DNA of 64,000 nucleotides from Limnomonas spitsbergensis. Its lineage: Eukaryota; Chlorophyta; Chlorophyceae; Chlamydomonadales. Under the pieces are notes generated by a model, which was not told the origin of the DNA, searched no databases, and saw only the letters and a program-made list of their open reading frames with translations. Position numbers and translations under genes: made by a program. Shown here one piece after another: positions 13,701 through 26,000 of the stretch (its first letter is position 1; every line of letters begins with the position of its first letter). The DNA lies in contig JAYJMM010000004.1 in NCBI GenBank assembly GCA_037349105.1, positions 3,313,001 through 3,377,000 on the forward strand, read 5' to 3'.

Positions 13701-16700
13701 CCGTGACCCAAATGCCTTCTCTATTCCAAGCTGGCTGTGATCCCCTCTTGCTTACCTACCCCTACCCATGATCCTTTATGCACCCAGGCTTGCTACCCTG
13801 CCTCTGAGCCTTCAGGGGCAGGGACAGGGTAATGATGAGGGCTTAGCAAGCCTAGTGCAGTGAGAACTGCACAGATGTACAGCCCCTGACATGACACTAT
13901 GTCGTGCATACTGTAACTCCCCCTGTATGCCATAGCCACACGCATAAGGTCGGCACCAGAGGGCCCTTCTGTTAAAACAGAGGAAATGGACCACTATTTC
14001 CTTTGTCCGTTTTATTCCTTGCTTTTCTAACAACATTTTCCAATCCAAAGCCAGTTGGATGTGCTACGCCACAAACTATTTGCGACTCGCCCCACCCATC
14101 CCCAGCCTGTTAGCGTCCAATGATGAGTTTTCAACCTTGTAACGGTAATGACACGGATGTGGCTTTGGCCCAGGCTGCGCTGTTTCCTTAACTGTCACGC
14201 CCACCACAGGGTGTAGCTTTCTTTCTTTCTTTCAACCTTGTCAAGATAGTTATTAACTTGTGTGTTGAACCGCAGCAGTCTTGCGGTGGAAACCTCACAC
14301 ACCGTCATTACACCTGGATTGATATACCTGCTGGCATAGTCCACGATGTAGCTGAAACACCCTATAAGCAAAACTCTGTGATGTCCTGCTGCAGGCCTGC
14401 TGTGCACACCCACGTACACCGTCATATCTGGCGACACCTGCAACCAAATTGCTGCCAAAATGAGTGTCAGCGTGACCAGCATCTTCTCGCTGAATCCGAG
14501 TGTGAACTCGGGTTGCACCAACCTTCAAGTTGGCCAGAAGCTGTGCATCACCGCGGGCCAGCCTACTGCCTCGCCCTCCCCCGCCCCTGCCCCCTCCCCC
14601 ATTCCCTCCCCCTCCCCCATCATCCCCTCTGGTGAGCAATGTCACATTTGTGTGTGGTCTATGCATGGGGAGCATCAGGAGACAAAAAATAGGGGGGTAG
14701 AGGATATGAGCAGGAAGTGTGGCAGGTGATTCCAGCAGCAAGTGTGACCAGCAAGGACACAAGTGCAATTGTTGCCAGAAGTGTTGACAGAGGTGCGGCG
14801 AGAGTGGCCATACTGTGAGTGCCCCTCAGCGCCGCGCTGTTGCCAGTTGTGTCACAGTGTGCCAGTGCTCCCAATATGGTCAGGACTCTTTACAAGTGCC
14901 CTGCGGCACTGCGCCCTTAGCTCTGTGCCTCATGCATTACGCCCTGTGGCTGCCTGCATTTCGACCCCGGCCTTTGTGCTTCATGCATTGCGCCCTGTGG
15001 CGGCTTGCCTTTTGGCCCTGGCCCTTGTGCCTCAAGCATTGTGCCCTGTGGCGGCTTGCCTTTTGGCCCTGGCCTCTTTGCCCTGTGGCCGTTTGGCCCG
15101 GACCCCTAAGCCCTGTGCCTTATACACTGCGCCCTGTGGCCGTTTGCACAGTGGCCCTGGAATTCGCGCCTGTTGGCGTGTGGCCCGGATGTCAGCGGTA
15201 ATCTGGAGGTCCCCAGTGTGGCCGGATAAACTGCATGGGGCCCTGGGCATAACCCGATCCAAGCCCTGACTTAAAACTGCATTACACAGTGCATCCTGCA
15301 TGGCCCTTCATGAAATATTAAGACTTGACACTCAAACAAACCTCATCATTGTCTTTCTTTCCTGTCCGCAGCAGCTGTGATTGGCCGCTCCCTCTGGACT
15401 TGGGGCAATGTATCCTGCATTGCCCTCCAACAAACAATTGAACCCTCGACCCAAACAAAATTCACCATTGTCTTTCTTCGCTGTGCGCAGCAGCTGTGAT
15501 TGGCCGCTCCCTCTGGACTTGGGGCAATGTATCCTGCATTGCCCTCCAACAAACAATTGAACCCTCGACCCAAACGAAACTCATCATTGTCTTTCTTCGC
15601 TGTGCGCAGCAGCTGTGATTGGCCGCTCCCTCTGGACTTGGGGCAATGTATCCTGCATTGCCCTCCAACAAACAATTGAACCCTCGAACCAAACAAAACT
15701 CACCATTGTCTTTCTTCGCTGTGCGCAGCAGCTGTGATTGGCCGCTCCCTCTGGACTTGGGGCAATGTATCCTGCATTGCCCTCCAACAAACAATTGAAC
15801 CCTCGACCCAAACAAAACTCATCATTGTCTTTCTTCGCTGTGCGCAGCAGCTGTGATTGGCCGCTTCTTCTGGACTTGGGGCAATGCCCTGCCAAATGGA
15901 ACTCCTGCTGGAGCCAACATGGGTAAGGGGGGTTTGGAACCTTGGAGAGCCGGCTGGATGGTTATTTTGTTGTCTGAGCAGACTTGGGACATCGATTTTG
16001 TGGGACCCTGACTGTTTTGGCTGTTGCGGACCTGGCTGTGCCTGAGCTGCATACATGCCCTGCCCCACCCTGACACGTCCTGCTTGCCCCACATTTTAGG
16101 TTATTTGATTACTCTCCATGCCACTTTCCCCCCATATCCTTGCAGGCATTGCCTTCAGTGGGTGGCCCGATGCTGCCAATGCCCTCAGTGACAGCGCCCA
16201 AACCCTGGCCAAACTCCCGGGGACGAAATACATCTCCCTTGGAGGGGGTGACGTATCTGGGACTTGGAGTGTCAGCCTCCTGACAACGCTGAACGCAGCC
16301 CTCAATGCCGGTCAATTCCACAGCTACGCCGGCATTTGCTACGACATTGAGCAGGGGCCCTCTGGCCTTACTCAAAGCTTCTTGACCTCATTTGCTGCCG
16401 CGAAAGCTAATGGATTTAAGGTAGGGACACACAAGGGTCCCTCCATGCCCAGTTAGCTTTGCCATGGAGCAGGGGTTGATGAGTTGACATGCGGTTTATC
16501 GACATATTTTCTTACGCTGCCTGGAGGAGATCTTTAATTTGGTAGACATCTAAAATATTTAATTCACACAGAAAGGCAAATCAGAGATATTGGTACCAGT
16601 ACTTAATTTCAACGCACACACTCAAAACTCTCTGTCTCAGTTGGAATCAGTTCTCAAGGTGTGAGTCCCATTTAACAAGCCTGGGCCTACCCTGACCAAC

Positions 16701-17405
16701 CTGACATCCTCACCCCCCCCCCTGTCCTGAATACCCAGGTTTTGGTCACTGTCAGCGGCTCTGCACCCTATAACATAACTTCTGCCGCTGATAACAAGAA
16801 CATGATGGCCGCCTTTATGCAGAGCACCAACATCGACTACCTCGTCCCCCAGGTAAAAAACGCATGTAGCGGCTCATCGAAGCCAGATCACCATGTCTTG
16901 AACCGAGTATGCCCTGCTTGTTTGCTAGGCCTGCGCCTTTCTCCCTGCCTGCGGTTGGGGACCAAGAATGAGTCATAGCGCCCTCATATATCAGTCTCCT
17001 TACTTTTTGTTGACCGCCACCACTGCTAACTCATTTGTATGCCTGGGTCGGGTACTGATGAACGCTGCTGAGTATCAGTATCCTTCCACGCCCCACATAT
17101 TGAAAGACATTAAGTGAGCAGCAAGCCTTAGTAGCCGTGAGCCAGTACCTGGTCACCCTCCACAATCCGTATTTGAAGCCTACATCTTAAACCTGGGACC
17201 ATGCATGCTCACCCCACAGCTGTACTCTGGCGGGGGCGTCAAGGACTATGAGCCGGGTCCTGGCCAGGCTGTTCCTTGGTCGGCTTGGGTGGGTGCCAAG
17301 GCCAAGATCGTGCCTGCAATCTCCATGGCCAGCTTTTATGGCCAGGCGCAAGCGTACTTCAAGGCGCTGGGGATTACTACTGCAGGCTACATCCAGTGGC
17401 AATAA
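7746..17405 (+). CDS. Secreted protein with three LysM domains and a GH18-like (chitinase-type) hydrolase domain
   Basis: Eight exons, all with GT-AG introns and matching phases: 7746-7815, 9739-9975, 12067-12303, 14395-14631, 15848-15922, 16146-16420, 16739-16852 and 17220-17405 (476 aa). Exon 1 encodes a signal peptide (hydrophobic SALALVLVLAS, cleavage near CLA/ES). Exons 2-4 each encode one LysM domain (TYTVISGDTCNQIAAK, later LNPSVNSGC and LQVGQKLCI) with a Ser/Pro linker; LysM modules bind N-acetylglucosamine glycans. Exons 5-8 resemble a small GH18 barrel: a first strand (AVIGRFFWTWG, 261-271), a SLGGG strand (316-320), GICYDIE at 348-354 in place of the DGxDxDxE motif, a YLVPQLYSG strand and a C-terminal GYIQWQ. 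The final Asp and Glu are kept but the first two Asp are not, so catalysis is uncertain. LysM and GH18 modules together suggest chitin or peptidoglycan binding or turnover outside the cell. Extra small exons in the long introns cannot be excluded. Confidence 0.85.
8521..8700. repeat. 46-bp minisatellite, about 4 units
   Basis: Units start GAATGGCGCCCATGAGCC and continue to CTTCTTGCCCC. Four copies of about 43-46 bp lie in intron 1 of the LysM-hydrolase gene, at the left edge of the 2,328-bp tandem repeat, and probably served as the recombination site that generated it. Confidence 0.85.
10569..11028. repeat. 46-bp minisatellite, 10 units
   Basis: Ten tandem copies of the GAATGGCGCCCATGAGCC unit lie in the intron after the first LysM exon. 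They are the same family as at 8,521. This array ends each 2,328-bp repeat copy. Confidence 0.9.
12897..13356. repeat. 46-bp minisatellite, 10 units (second large-repeat copy)
   Basis: This is the counterpart of the array at 10,569, exactly 2,328 bp downstream, with the same order of variant units. The array was therefore copied whole with the large repeat. Confidence 0.9.
15371..15847. repeat. 119-bp array duplicating a splice acceptor and exon start
   Basis: Four copies of a unit of about 119 bp (exon-like starts at 15,371, 15,491, 15,610 and 15,729) precede the real exon at 15,848. Each contains the pyrimidine-rich acceptor TTTCTTCGCTGTGCGCAG and then codons for AAVIGRSLWTWGN, closely matching AAVIGRFFWTWGN of the true exon. 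The decoys diverge after the GGCAAT codons and lack the strong GTAAGG donor at 15,923. Because 119 is not a multiple of three, reading through the array soon meets stops. Confidence 0.9.
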
Positions 17406-18944
17406 TGATATGAGGGGAAGCAGAGGGTGCAAGGGGCAATGCAGGTTGGAGGAGCAGCTGGCAGGGGAGGCTGTCCTCCTACCGATATAAATGATGTCCC
17501 CCACAAAGTTATGGATGAAGATGTGGACATGAAGCAGTACATACAAGATGAGTAGTGTGAACAAGAGCCGAGAGGTGAGCCTCCATGTTTGGGAGGAGTG
17601 TGACGGTCACAGTATATTCCCATAAATAGCCAGCCCTATCTGCAAGCACGGGATCTCTGAGGCGTGGCCTCGGAGGTGCTGAAGTATTTTGAGATCGTTT
17701 AGTGTAAAAGTCGCTCACCCACCCCTGAGTAGATGGCAGTGAGCTTGCAGCAGTGAGTCCCCAGTTCCAGTATTTAGTTATTTAGGGCGAGCTTTCCTCT
17801 GTGGACAGGCCACTTTCATCACCAGTTGTCGGACTTATCGTGTTTTTTGTAAATATTCCAAGCTGAGCTTTGAAGGTAGTACCCATAAAAGTACCCAGAA
17901 GCTGCTTAGTAGTTTTAGACCTCTTAAGATCTGTCTCAACACGTCCTGCTGCCGCTGCACCGAGCCTCCCTGCGCAAGGAAGCAGATCTTTCGAGACATG
18001 TGAGCCCCTGAGTGGCGGCATACTTGGTGCCTGCAGAATTTGAATTGTGCCTGACTGTAACACTGACCTTTGTTCTTCGTGCCAATATTTCCAATTTTAG
18101 GCTATCTGGTGTCTTTTTCAGCTGCGGCTCATTCACACCATTAGTCTCTGGCTGTGTGATGACTGTCTGCCTAGGTGGGGGCAAAGAAATTTCGTGAACA
18201 TCGTAATTTAATTTTAGTCTTTTGTTCTATACCCGTTTGAGGGCAGCTGCTCCATGCACTAAGTGTGCTAGACTGGACAAAAGCATATGTACAATCCACA
18301 GTACATGGATGGTGGTTAGGTACTCTGGTGCAGCAATACCAGTCATGTTTCAGCCAGTAGAGACTAAAAGGTCCATAAACAGTGAGCGTCTCTCTCAGAT
18401 TCAGGATCGTTACAACAAGGTGCTCGAGGTTGAGTTGCCTAGTTACGCAACTGCAAGCATAGAGGGTAAACATCAAGCAGGGATGGCATGGCCATGACCG
18501 CCATACCACCAGCAATGTTGAGAGGCTACTGGAACCGGTGTCCTGGCAAAGTAGCAACTCCAAACTCGTGCAATATGTTGAGTTGAATCTCTAAATGACA
18601 AATTTTAGAACAGCTCCTTTATCCCATACGTTACATCAACAGTTCCACACCTGTCCACACCCGTCAGAATATTACGCTCTACACATTCAGAAGTCCATGG
18701 AGGACTGACATGGAGGGCTGACAGAGGACCATGGCAAGCTGCCATGCATGATAATTGTGTCCACAACCAACTCCCCGAACCGGACTGATCATTAAAACAC
18801 CCATCACTGCCATGGCATCTGTACCTAGCATCACCATGAAGCTGATCACATTCTCAACCTTCAGAACATAACAAGAATGTGACACCAATATTTCTCATCC
18901 ACCATATGTCTCAATCTTCCATGCCATCCATCTCCAATATATAT
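17406..18944. other. Intergenic stretch between two convergent genes
   Basis: This separates the 3' ends of the LysM-hydrolase (+) and DRC8 (-) genes, so it should hold both 3' UTRs. No protein-like open frame or repeat array is evident. Confidence 0.5.
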
Positions 18945-20715
18945 TTAGATGTGTCGTCCATCATCGGTCAGCTTTTGGCAATAGTCCTCATCTGCAACAG
19001 TAGGATTGAGGGAGGAAGATTTAAAACTCAACATCCAAGGTTTAGGCCTGAATTTGAGTTTAAAAACCGAGGTCGGGCGGAACGTTGAGTACAGCCAGAA
19101 CTGGAAGGCTATGAAATAACTGTCATGCCAGCGTCGCATCTGCCGTTGATTGGACCCTCGTGCCCCCCCTGTTCCTCCTGAATCCTGTTTACCAAGGAAA
19201 CATTATGTGGTGTCTGATAGCAATGCAGCCTCAAGCCGCCATGCGAAGACGTATGTGCAGCCATGCAAGTCCCCGACTCAGGTGACATGCCGATTATTTG
19301 TTCTCGCGTTTGCGGCACAACAATTTGGCAAAGACTCCCCCCAGCCACACATCGTTTAGGTGGCATGATCACTGTCTTAGCTGACAGAATAAGCAGGAGC
19401 AACAGCATTATCAGGCCGATGAGGATCTGGAGGCACCGTCCACATTAGCATCTGCATATGCATGGATCATGGCATGGGCAATTGCGTTTCAAGGACCACT
19501 GGGTGGGCCGCACCTTTCACTTCCAGCCCCTACTACCTAGCGCTCCCATCCACACTCACAGTATATCTTGTCGTCCTCATCTGCTGCGAAGCCCACCATT
19601 CTGTTAAGCTCATCATCCGAGAGGGATTCTCCCTTGGTCTGCAAAGCACTCTTCATCTGCTCGGCCAATATGAAGCCCTTGCCTTCTGGATCAAAAGCCC
19701 TGGGGGAGGTTGCAGATCAAGTGGGAGTGAGAAAAGAGTGAGAGTGGGAAAGGCAAGACGCCACGCAGGATATAGCACAAATGCAGCCATAAACAGCTGT
19801 AACAGGTTGCTTTCAAGGCTGGGCAGAGGCATCAAGGATGCGTCGCATGCTGGGGAAAGCCCTGTACATGCGAGTAGGGCGCGCAGGCAATCTGCTCTGA
19901 AACACAGGCTTGTTTCTGGGGGAAGCGCCTACAAGTGTGCTTGTGGGAGTGCAGACTTGGAATAGACCATGCTAATCCACAAGAGATTACTCGTACACAA
20001 AGCATAACGTCGCAGGCCCATCTCACTGAGGAGTCAGGGGTATTGCATGGCAAGGCAGCATGCGTCGCCAGGGCTGCGTGCTGATAGGACGTCCACGAAG
20101 CAGTGGTGAATACATGAAAGGCGAGATTTGCGTACATATAATGCAACATACAGGTCAAGTACGCCATCCCAAAACATGGGATATTGCACGTTTTCTTGAC
20201 TGCCTGGAAGCATTGGATAGTGCACATTTGCTGTACTGGCCCTTATGACATAAATGCTTTAAAACATGCTGCATGAGGTGCTGTAAGACAGTAAGGCTGC
20301 ATGACTGTATGATCGCAGGAAGTAGGGCACAGCTGCATGCTGATGCTTCGGTGTTGCACAACCACCTTGCCCGAAAACCTCGTTGCAGCGCACACCTGAA
20401 AGCTCGTATTAGCGTGTGGTAGTCATCTCTGAATAGGGACGTCTCCTGCTGTATCAAGAAGTTTGCCACGACGCTCTCGATGTTCTCCATGGGCACGTAG
20501 CCGTTGAAGGCTAGAGAGTTCTCGGTGTTGCCTGCTATCAGCTGGCTGAGCTGGTCAGAGATAGTCGTCGTCTGGGCAACGGTGGGATTTATGCCTAATG
20601 ACCGTACGAGCGTCGGGATCTCTTTAAGGTCGACGTGCTTGGAGCCCTCCTTGTGCTCAAAGAGAGTGACAGCGTCGCGGACACGCTTTTTGGTGGCGTC
20701 CAGGTGATCCGTCAT
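18945..20715 (-). CDS. DRC8: Dynein regulatory complex subunit 8 (EFCAB2-like EF-hand protein)
   Basis: Three exons read leftwards: 20715-20396, 19699-19560 and 18991-18945, with phase 2 and phase 1 junctions and a TAA stop (168 aa, close to the usual EFCAB2 length). The N-terminal half has VRDAVTLFEHKEG and the family hallmark EIPTLVRSLGINPT. The second half has a degenerate EF-hand (RAFRAFDPEGKGFILAE), then LSDDELNRMVGFAADEDD and the typical IYYEDY ending. In EFCAB2/DRC8 the same order of EF-hand helices occurs. The protein is a subunit of the nexin-dynein regulatory complex linking axonemal doublets, so this organism builds motile flagella. The tiny last exon (15 codons including the stop) was placed by phase and by homology to the family C terminus. 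Confidence 0.9.
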
Positions 20716-23075
20716 TTGAATTCCAAAGGGACGGGGTGGGTTTGCAGGCGCACGCGCACGGCAGGATTAGATAGGGGCAGCCTAAGACGCAACAGCTTCG
20801 ATGGGATTATAACGAACACGTTCGGACCAATGATGCAAGATGTCTTGTTGCTGAGGGCTATAGCTGCACCCTCCTTTCAAATCAGCGCTACTGAGCGATC
20901 CTATTCTGGCTTGGCAATCAAAACTTAGGAGGTGGTGTATCTGATGGGCCTAAAAGTAAGGGATTCGAGCTGGTGTCCGTATCACTGCAGTAAAAAAAGC
21001 ACCTAAACAAGCAACGGCACTAATGCGAGGTGAATCTTCGAATTAGGTCAATGCTGATGCACGCAGATCGTACCGCTAGTTGTACCGCTTCCCTCCCCAC
21101 TTGGGCCCAGCTCAAGCAGCAACAAGGGATAGGGCAGCCTTTTCTCAGCGCGGTGGTTCGGGAACGAAACCCATACATCTTCGCTCATACCCTGCTGAGA
21201 TGAATGCCGTCAATCTGGGGCCAAGGTCTCAGGAAGTCCACACAACAGTATAAATATGGGTTTTTAGGTCACCTGACGGTACTGGTCATGCAAAGTTTGC
21301 ATGGTACCGTTTTCTGTTTTTCGAAGAGGGCCATGCGAGAGGTCAGATTTGAAGGAAATGAGTGCTGAAGTTCGTTGTCAACAATTTCTATGTTATGGTC
21401 AAGCCGTCAATCGGTAGAGGCTGCGTAGATTCATGCGATATAAACATATAATTCATAGAACTCATATAAGAGCCTTACTTTCCTCCCAACAGAAGAAGAT
21501 TGGTAATCGAATGCATCATGGAAACATATTGGCCATGACAAGCATTGAAACCTTGGTCATCGAAATATGCACACAGTGCAAAGCCGTTATGACCAAAAGG
21601 GAGCTAGATTTGCCCTAGTTCTTCAAGTTACCGGTATCGTAAATATAAAGTATTCCGGTATTAGGGGTATATATGGTATCATCTCTTCACAAGTCTGGTC
21701 TCTTCTCAAGCCTAACTCGTCTGAGTAGTTCTGGGACCTCAAGTACCATCAGGCCTTGGAACACATCCACATCAAATACTAGTAGTCTCATTGAAAGATC
21801 GGAGGGAGAATATGAACTGCCAAATTGCGAAGTACGTTTGGAACTCCAGACCTCCCAATTGATGGAGATTGCCCATTGATTGGTATTGTCTGCACCTTCG
21901 AAATGGTCGGTGACGGTGGTGGTCCAAACCCTCTGAAGGGGCGGGTTGGTAACGATCCTAAAAACATGTGAAAGACGCACTACACACACACAGTGGCATC
22001 CAGACCCTCTAGTTTTAGTAGTTTGACCGCTTCACCAACCTATCTACACATACATTTCATGGTTAGGTGTTCACTATACTCGTGACCTACATGAATATAA
22101 AACGACAGCTCTTTAGCTACCTACAAGTTAGTAAATAAGTACCGGTACCATATGTCACTTATTTTTGTATTTGGATAGTCATGCATGACTGCGATTCAAT
22201 GAATGTTAGACTTCAATAGAGCCAGCCAGCTACCGGTAGCAGCTGCATCCTGCTCCTAATTCAGCTAACTGGGAAGTGGCGGTTTGTTCGATGTCCATAG
22301 TGGTTCGTGGATATCGTCAACCATGTTACCAGGACTACATGGTTAACACGTTCTGTACAACATCTCGCATTTTACTACTAGGTCCTGTCGGGCGTGGTGC
22401 TTTAGACCACTCAGGTCTGGAAGTGCCAGCACCTGCCCACTCGGCATATCACTTCAGGACAAAGACCAGGATGCTATCTCCGGCCCATACAGATACTGTC
22501 ACACCATTGCCTAATGGCTAATGAGTCCAGGAGCAGATGAACTGCATGTGAAAGCAGGATGGAGTCATGTACCAAGGATAGCATGGATATTCTTTTGAAA
22601 GCAAATATGATTAGCATGGGCATATACCCATTCGGCATGAGTAATTTTTATGGCATGGATTACGCAAGTCAAGATGATGTGAGGGAAGGAGAGCGACCCC
22701 TGCTTACCCGGTGATGAATGATGACTGCGCCGCCGAGCGTTGAATACCGATAATTCAATTTAGCTGTTAATGTCCCAAGTCTAGGATTCAGGCCAAGGAA
22801 CCAAGACATAGGATAGACCGAGATAACTCGAATGTTTGGCGAGCCGTGACAGTTGGCGGATTTGAATGAGGCGTTGTGCGCTCCCCCATTTCGGGGTGGG
22901 TCAATCTGGGTCATTATTTGGGTGCACCTCAGAACTTCACTGCTCACCCCTCCTTCGGTGGACACAACGCGTGAACCCTCTACCCCAGGGGCTCTACCCT
23001 GACACTCGGCCTGAAGCAACTTGGTCAAATCCAGTCAAACAAGGACAGCGCTGACACGGTCTCACAGACACAGAC
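20716..23075. other. AT-rich intergenic stretch
   Basis: Divergent upstream region between DRC8 (-) and the large disordered-protein gene (+). No coding-like frame was recognised. Short ACCGGTA-type words recur (for example near 21,630, 21,655, 22,140 and 22,230) but do not form a clear array. Confidence 0.5.
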
Positions 23076-26000
23076 ATGGACCTGGTCGCCAGGCAATACG
23101 ATGTGCTCGCTTCGCAGCTTCAAGTCTTGCTCGACGGTCCCTCAGGTGGGCGGAACATGGGGAGCGCGACGGACATCCATCGTGTCATCCACCACCTGTC
23201 GCCTCGATTCCTTCTAATTCAATATATGTCGACGTTTTACCATAAAATCCCTCAGGAAACGATTCCAGACAGCAGCAGGAGCTCACCGGGACGGCACAGC
23301 TGCAAGATCCGAAGCAGCGGCAGCATCCTGATCCGCTGCATGGAGGCTACACAGCACCTCACCACATATCGCCTCCTCAGGCCCCCCACCCACAGCCTTC
23401 CATGGGGATCCTAGCAGAAGGTCACACTCTCAAGCTGGATCCACCCTGGTCTGCATCGCTGGCGAGCCATGCAAGCACCAGTGGGCCCAGGCAGCACTAC
23501 TCGACCCATGAGGGGAACAGCACTGGACAGCAGCCATACCCACCTGATCCAAACCACAGCACTGCACAGCAGCTCTACCCGCCTGAACGGAGCCACAGCA
23601 CTGGGGAGCAGCTCTATGCTCCTGACCAAAGCCACAGCATTAGGGATCAGCACTATGCTCCTGACGAAAGCCACAGCATTAGGGATCCCTATCCCCTGCA
23701 TCCAAGAGGCAGCTTGATGCATGAGGACTCCATGCAGCTCCAGCAGCACCCCCCTACAGCGCAGCGGATAGAGCCCCCCCGCGGCAGAAGCATCTGGCAT
23801 GATGTGGACGCCGTGTTCCATGGCGACGACAGCGGGCCCCCGACATGGCAGTCAGCGGGACAGAGGTCACAGGCGGCTTCCACCCAGCCCCCCTCCCCAT
23901 ACGGACATTCCTATGCCACCTCGTCTATGCCCGCACAGCTCTCCTCCTCTCACACTATCTCTGTGGGAAGTCTGCCAGCAGGGGACAGGAGTGCATGGCA
24001 GTCCAGGGGTGTCAGTGCCGGCTTTCCAGAGCATTTTAACCCGTACACCACAGCCCCACCAACAGCCTCCTTCAGCCCACCCTCCCGCTCTTCTCCCGGG
24101 GGACGGCATGAAATAAGCGACGCGGCTGCATGGCAGTCCAACACAGGCTTTCCAGATCATTCCAACCTGTACGCCACAGCCCCACCAACAGCCCCCTACC
24201 GCCCACCCTCCCGCTCTTTTCCCGGGGGACGGCCTGAAGTAAGCGACGGGGCTGCATGGCAGTCCAACGCAGGCTTTCCAGATCATTCCAACCCGTATGC
24301 CACAGCCCCGCCCACAGCTTCGCTCCGCCCGCCCGCCCGCTCCTTCCCTGGGGGACAGCCTGAAGCAGGTGACGTGGCTACATGGCCTTCGGGTGGTACC
24401 AGCTCTGGCTTTCTGCAACAATCCATCCCATATGCCACAGCCCCACCAACAGCCCCGCTCCACCCGCCACCTCATTCCTATCCGGGAGGACAGCCTGGAG
24501 CAAGTGACGTAGCTGCATGGCACTCGGGGGATGCCAGCGATGGCCGTGGCAGAGGGGGCGTCCTGCAGCGAGCAGGCCAGCTCAGCGAGGGCCTTTCGCA
24601 CGGCCATGTGGAGCGGCAGTCCACGAAGGCTGCAGCCTCCAGCTCCTGGCATCAACGCAGGCATGATGAGCAGGAGCAGCAGCAGGGACAGCAAAGTCAG
24701 CAACAGCAACAACAGCAGCAGGAGCAGCTGCAGCAACATGAGCAGCAACAGCAGTGGCCTACCAGATCTTCTCATGGCTCTCGACCTTACAGAGATACTA
24801 CAGTGCACCCTGGCACTCGGCACGCTAGCCACCGGAGGGAGCAGATCGTGCAGCAGCGCATGGATGTTGCAGGGCAGCACACCTGTGCAGATGGGCAGTA
24901 CAACCATGAGGACTCGCAGTACAGTCCTGAGGACGAGATGTACAACGTCCGGAACAGCCTCGCTTCAAGCCTGGTAGGAAATGAATGCGCGCTAGCGGGC
25001 GCACCGGTATTTGCTCCTTATTGATCTGAACAAACAAAAGGCAGGAGCACGACGGGGGACATGCCGTCTGCCTCCTGTATTTCCTGAAGTTACTCCCAGG
25101 ATAAAAAAACCTCATTGTAACCCTGTTCCTCTTACTTACCCCATGTCCGCCCTAAACTCTAATCTGTCTAACCTTGACTCTCAAACCTAGACTCTCAAAC
25201 CTAGACTCTCAAACCTAGACTCTCAAACCTAGACTCTCAAACCTAGAATGTCAAACCTAGACTCTCAAACCTAGACTCTCAAACCTAGACTCTCAAAACC
25301 ACATGGCTTGTGCCCTGAAGCTCCTAACGTTGCTGAGTTGATCTCTGGAAGCGTCCAGCCCTGCATGAGCTGCATCTTGTAGGAATTACAGCTCTTAACC
25401 GCAGCCTCACCTTCAATTAATTAATTGAACAAATAGATACCGGTACGCAAACATGTGCATCGATTAAGGAGGCCAGCTTAATGTTTGCTGAATTCTCAAC
25501 CCTGCGCACTCCAACAGTCCAGCTCGTTGGTCCTGGAACGTAATCGACCTCAAGCCTGTGCCCCCATGGCTCTTAACTATGCACCCCGCAAGCTTTCAAG
25601 CCTTGACCAAGTACCTTTCCACCCATTACTTTCCATTGTTTTATCCAAGCCTTGTACCTCAAGCCTTGTACCTCAAGCCTTGTACCTTTCAACCCACTAC
25701 TTTCCAGTGTTTCATCCGGCACCATAGAGCTCTGGACCCTGGATACACGGAACACCCCGCACCTCACATTTAAAATTCAAATACCTTACAAACGAACATA
25801 CATAACCCTAACACCTTAACCCTTCCGATTGCTCTCAGGGAGCAGGTGCTCCTACAGGGACGCAGCCATCTCAGCAGGCCCGCAGAAAGAGTGTGGCTAC
25901 GGCCACCGGAGGCGCTCCCGGAAGGGGCCCCCCAATCGGAAACTCAAGCTCATCATCTGTGGAGCACATGCAGAGGGAGAGCTCCCAGCAGGGAACAGCT

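Larger units (their letters stand above)
8700..15028. repeat. 2,328-bp tandem repeat carrying one LysM exon per copy
   Basis: Sequence from about 8,700 recurs at 11,028 and 13,356 with an exact 2,328-bp offset and only a handful of substitutions (for example 9,356/11,684 and 9,290/13,946). The third copy is cut off near 15,028. Each copy holds the LysM exon (9739-9975, 12067-12303, 14395-14631), a CA-rich microsatellite, a CTTT run and a minisatellite. The LysM exon is symmetric (phase 1 at both ends), so each duplication adds 79 in-frame residues. LysM copy 1 has CTTLQ where copies 2 and 3 have CTNLQ. Confidence 0.95.

Noticed and set aside
15332..16092. Several overlapping antisense frames with a repeated NHSCCAQRRKTM peptide
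   Set aside because: Shadows of the 119-bp array on the opposite strand of the LysM-hydrolase gene.
23867..24907. 346-codon antisense frame
   Set aside because: Lies wholly inside exon 2 of the disordered-protein gene, whose sense frame joins its neighbours by phase. GC-rich repeats keep the antisense open.
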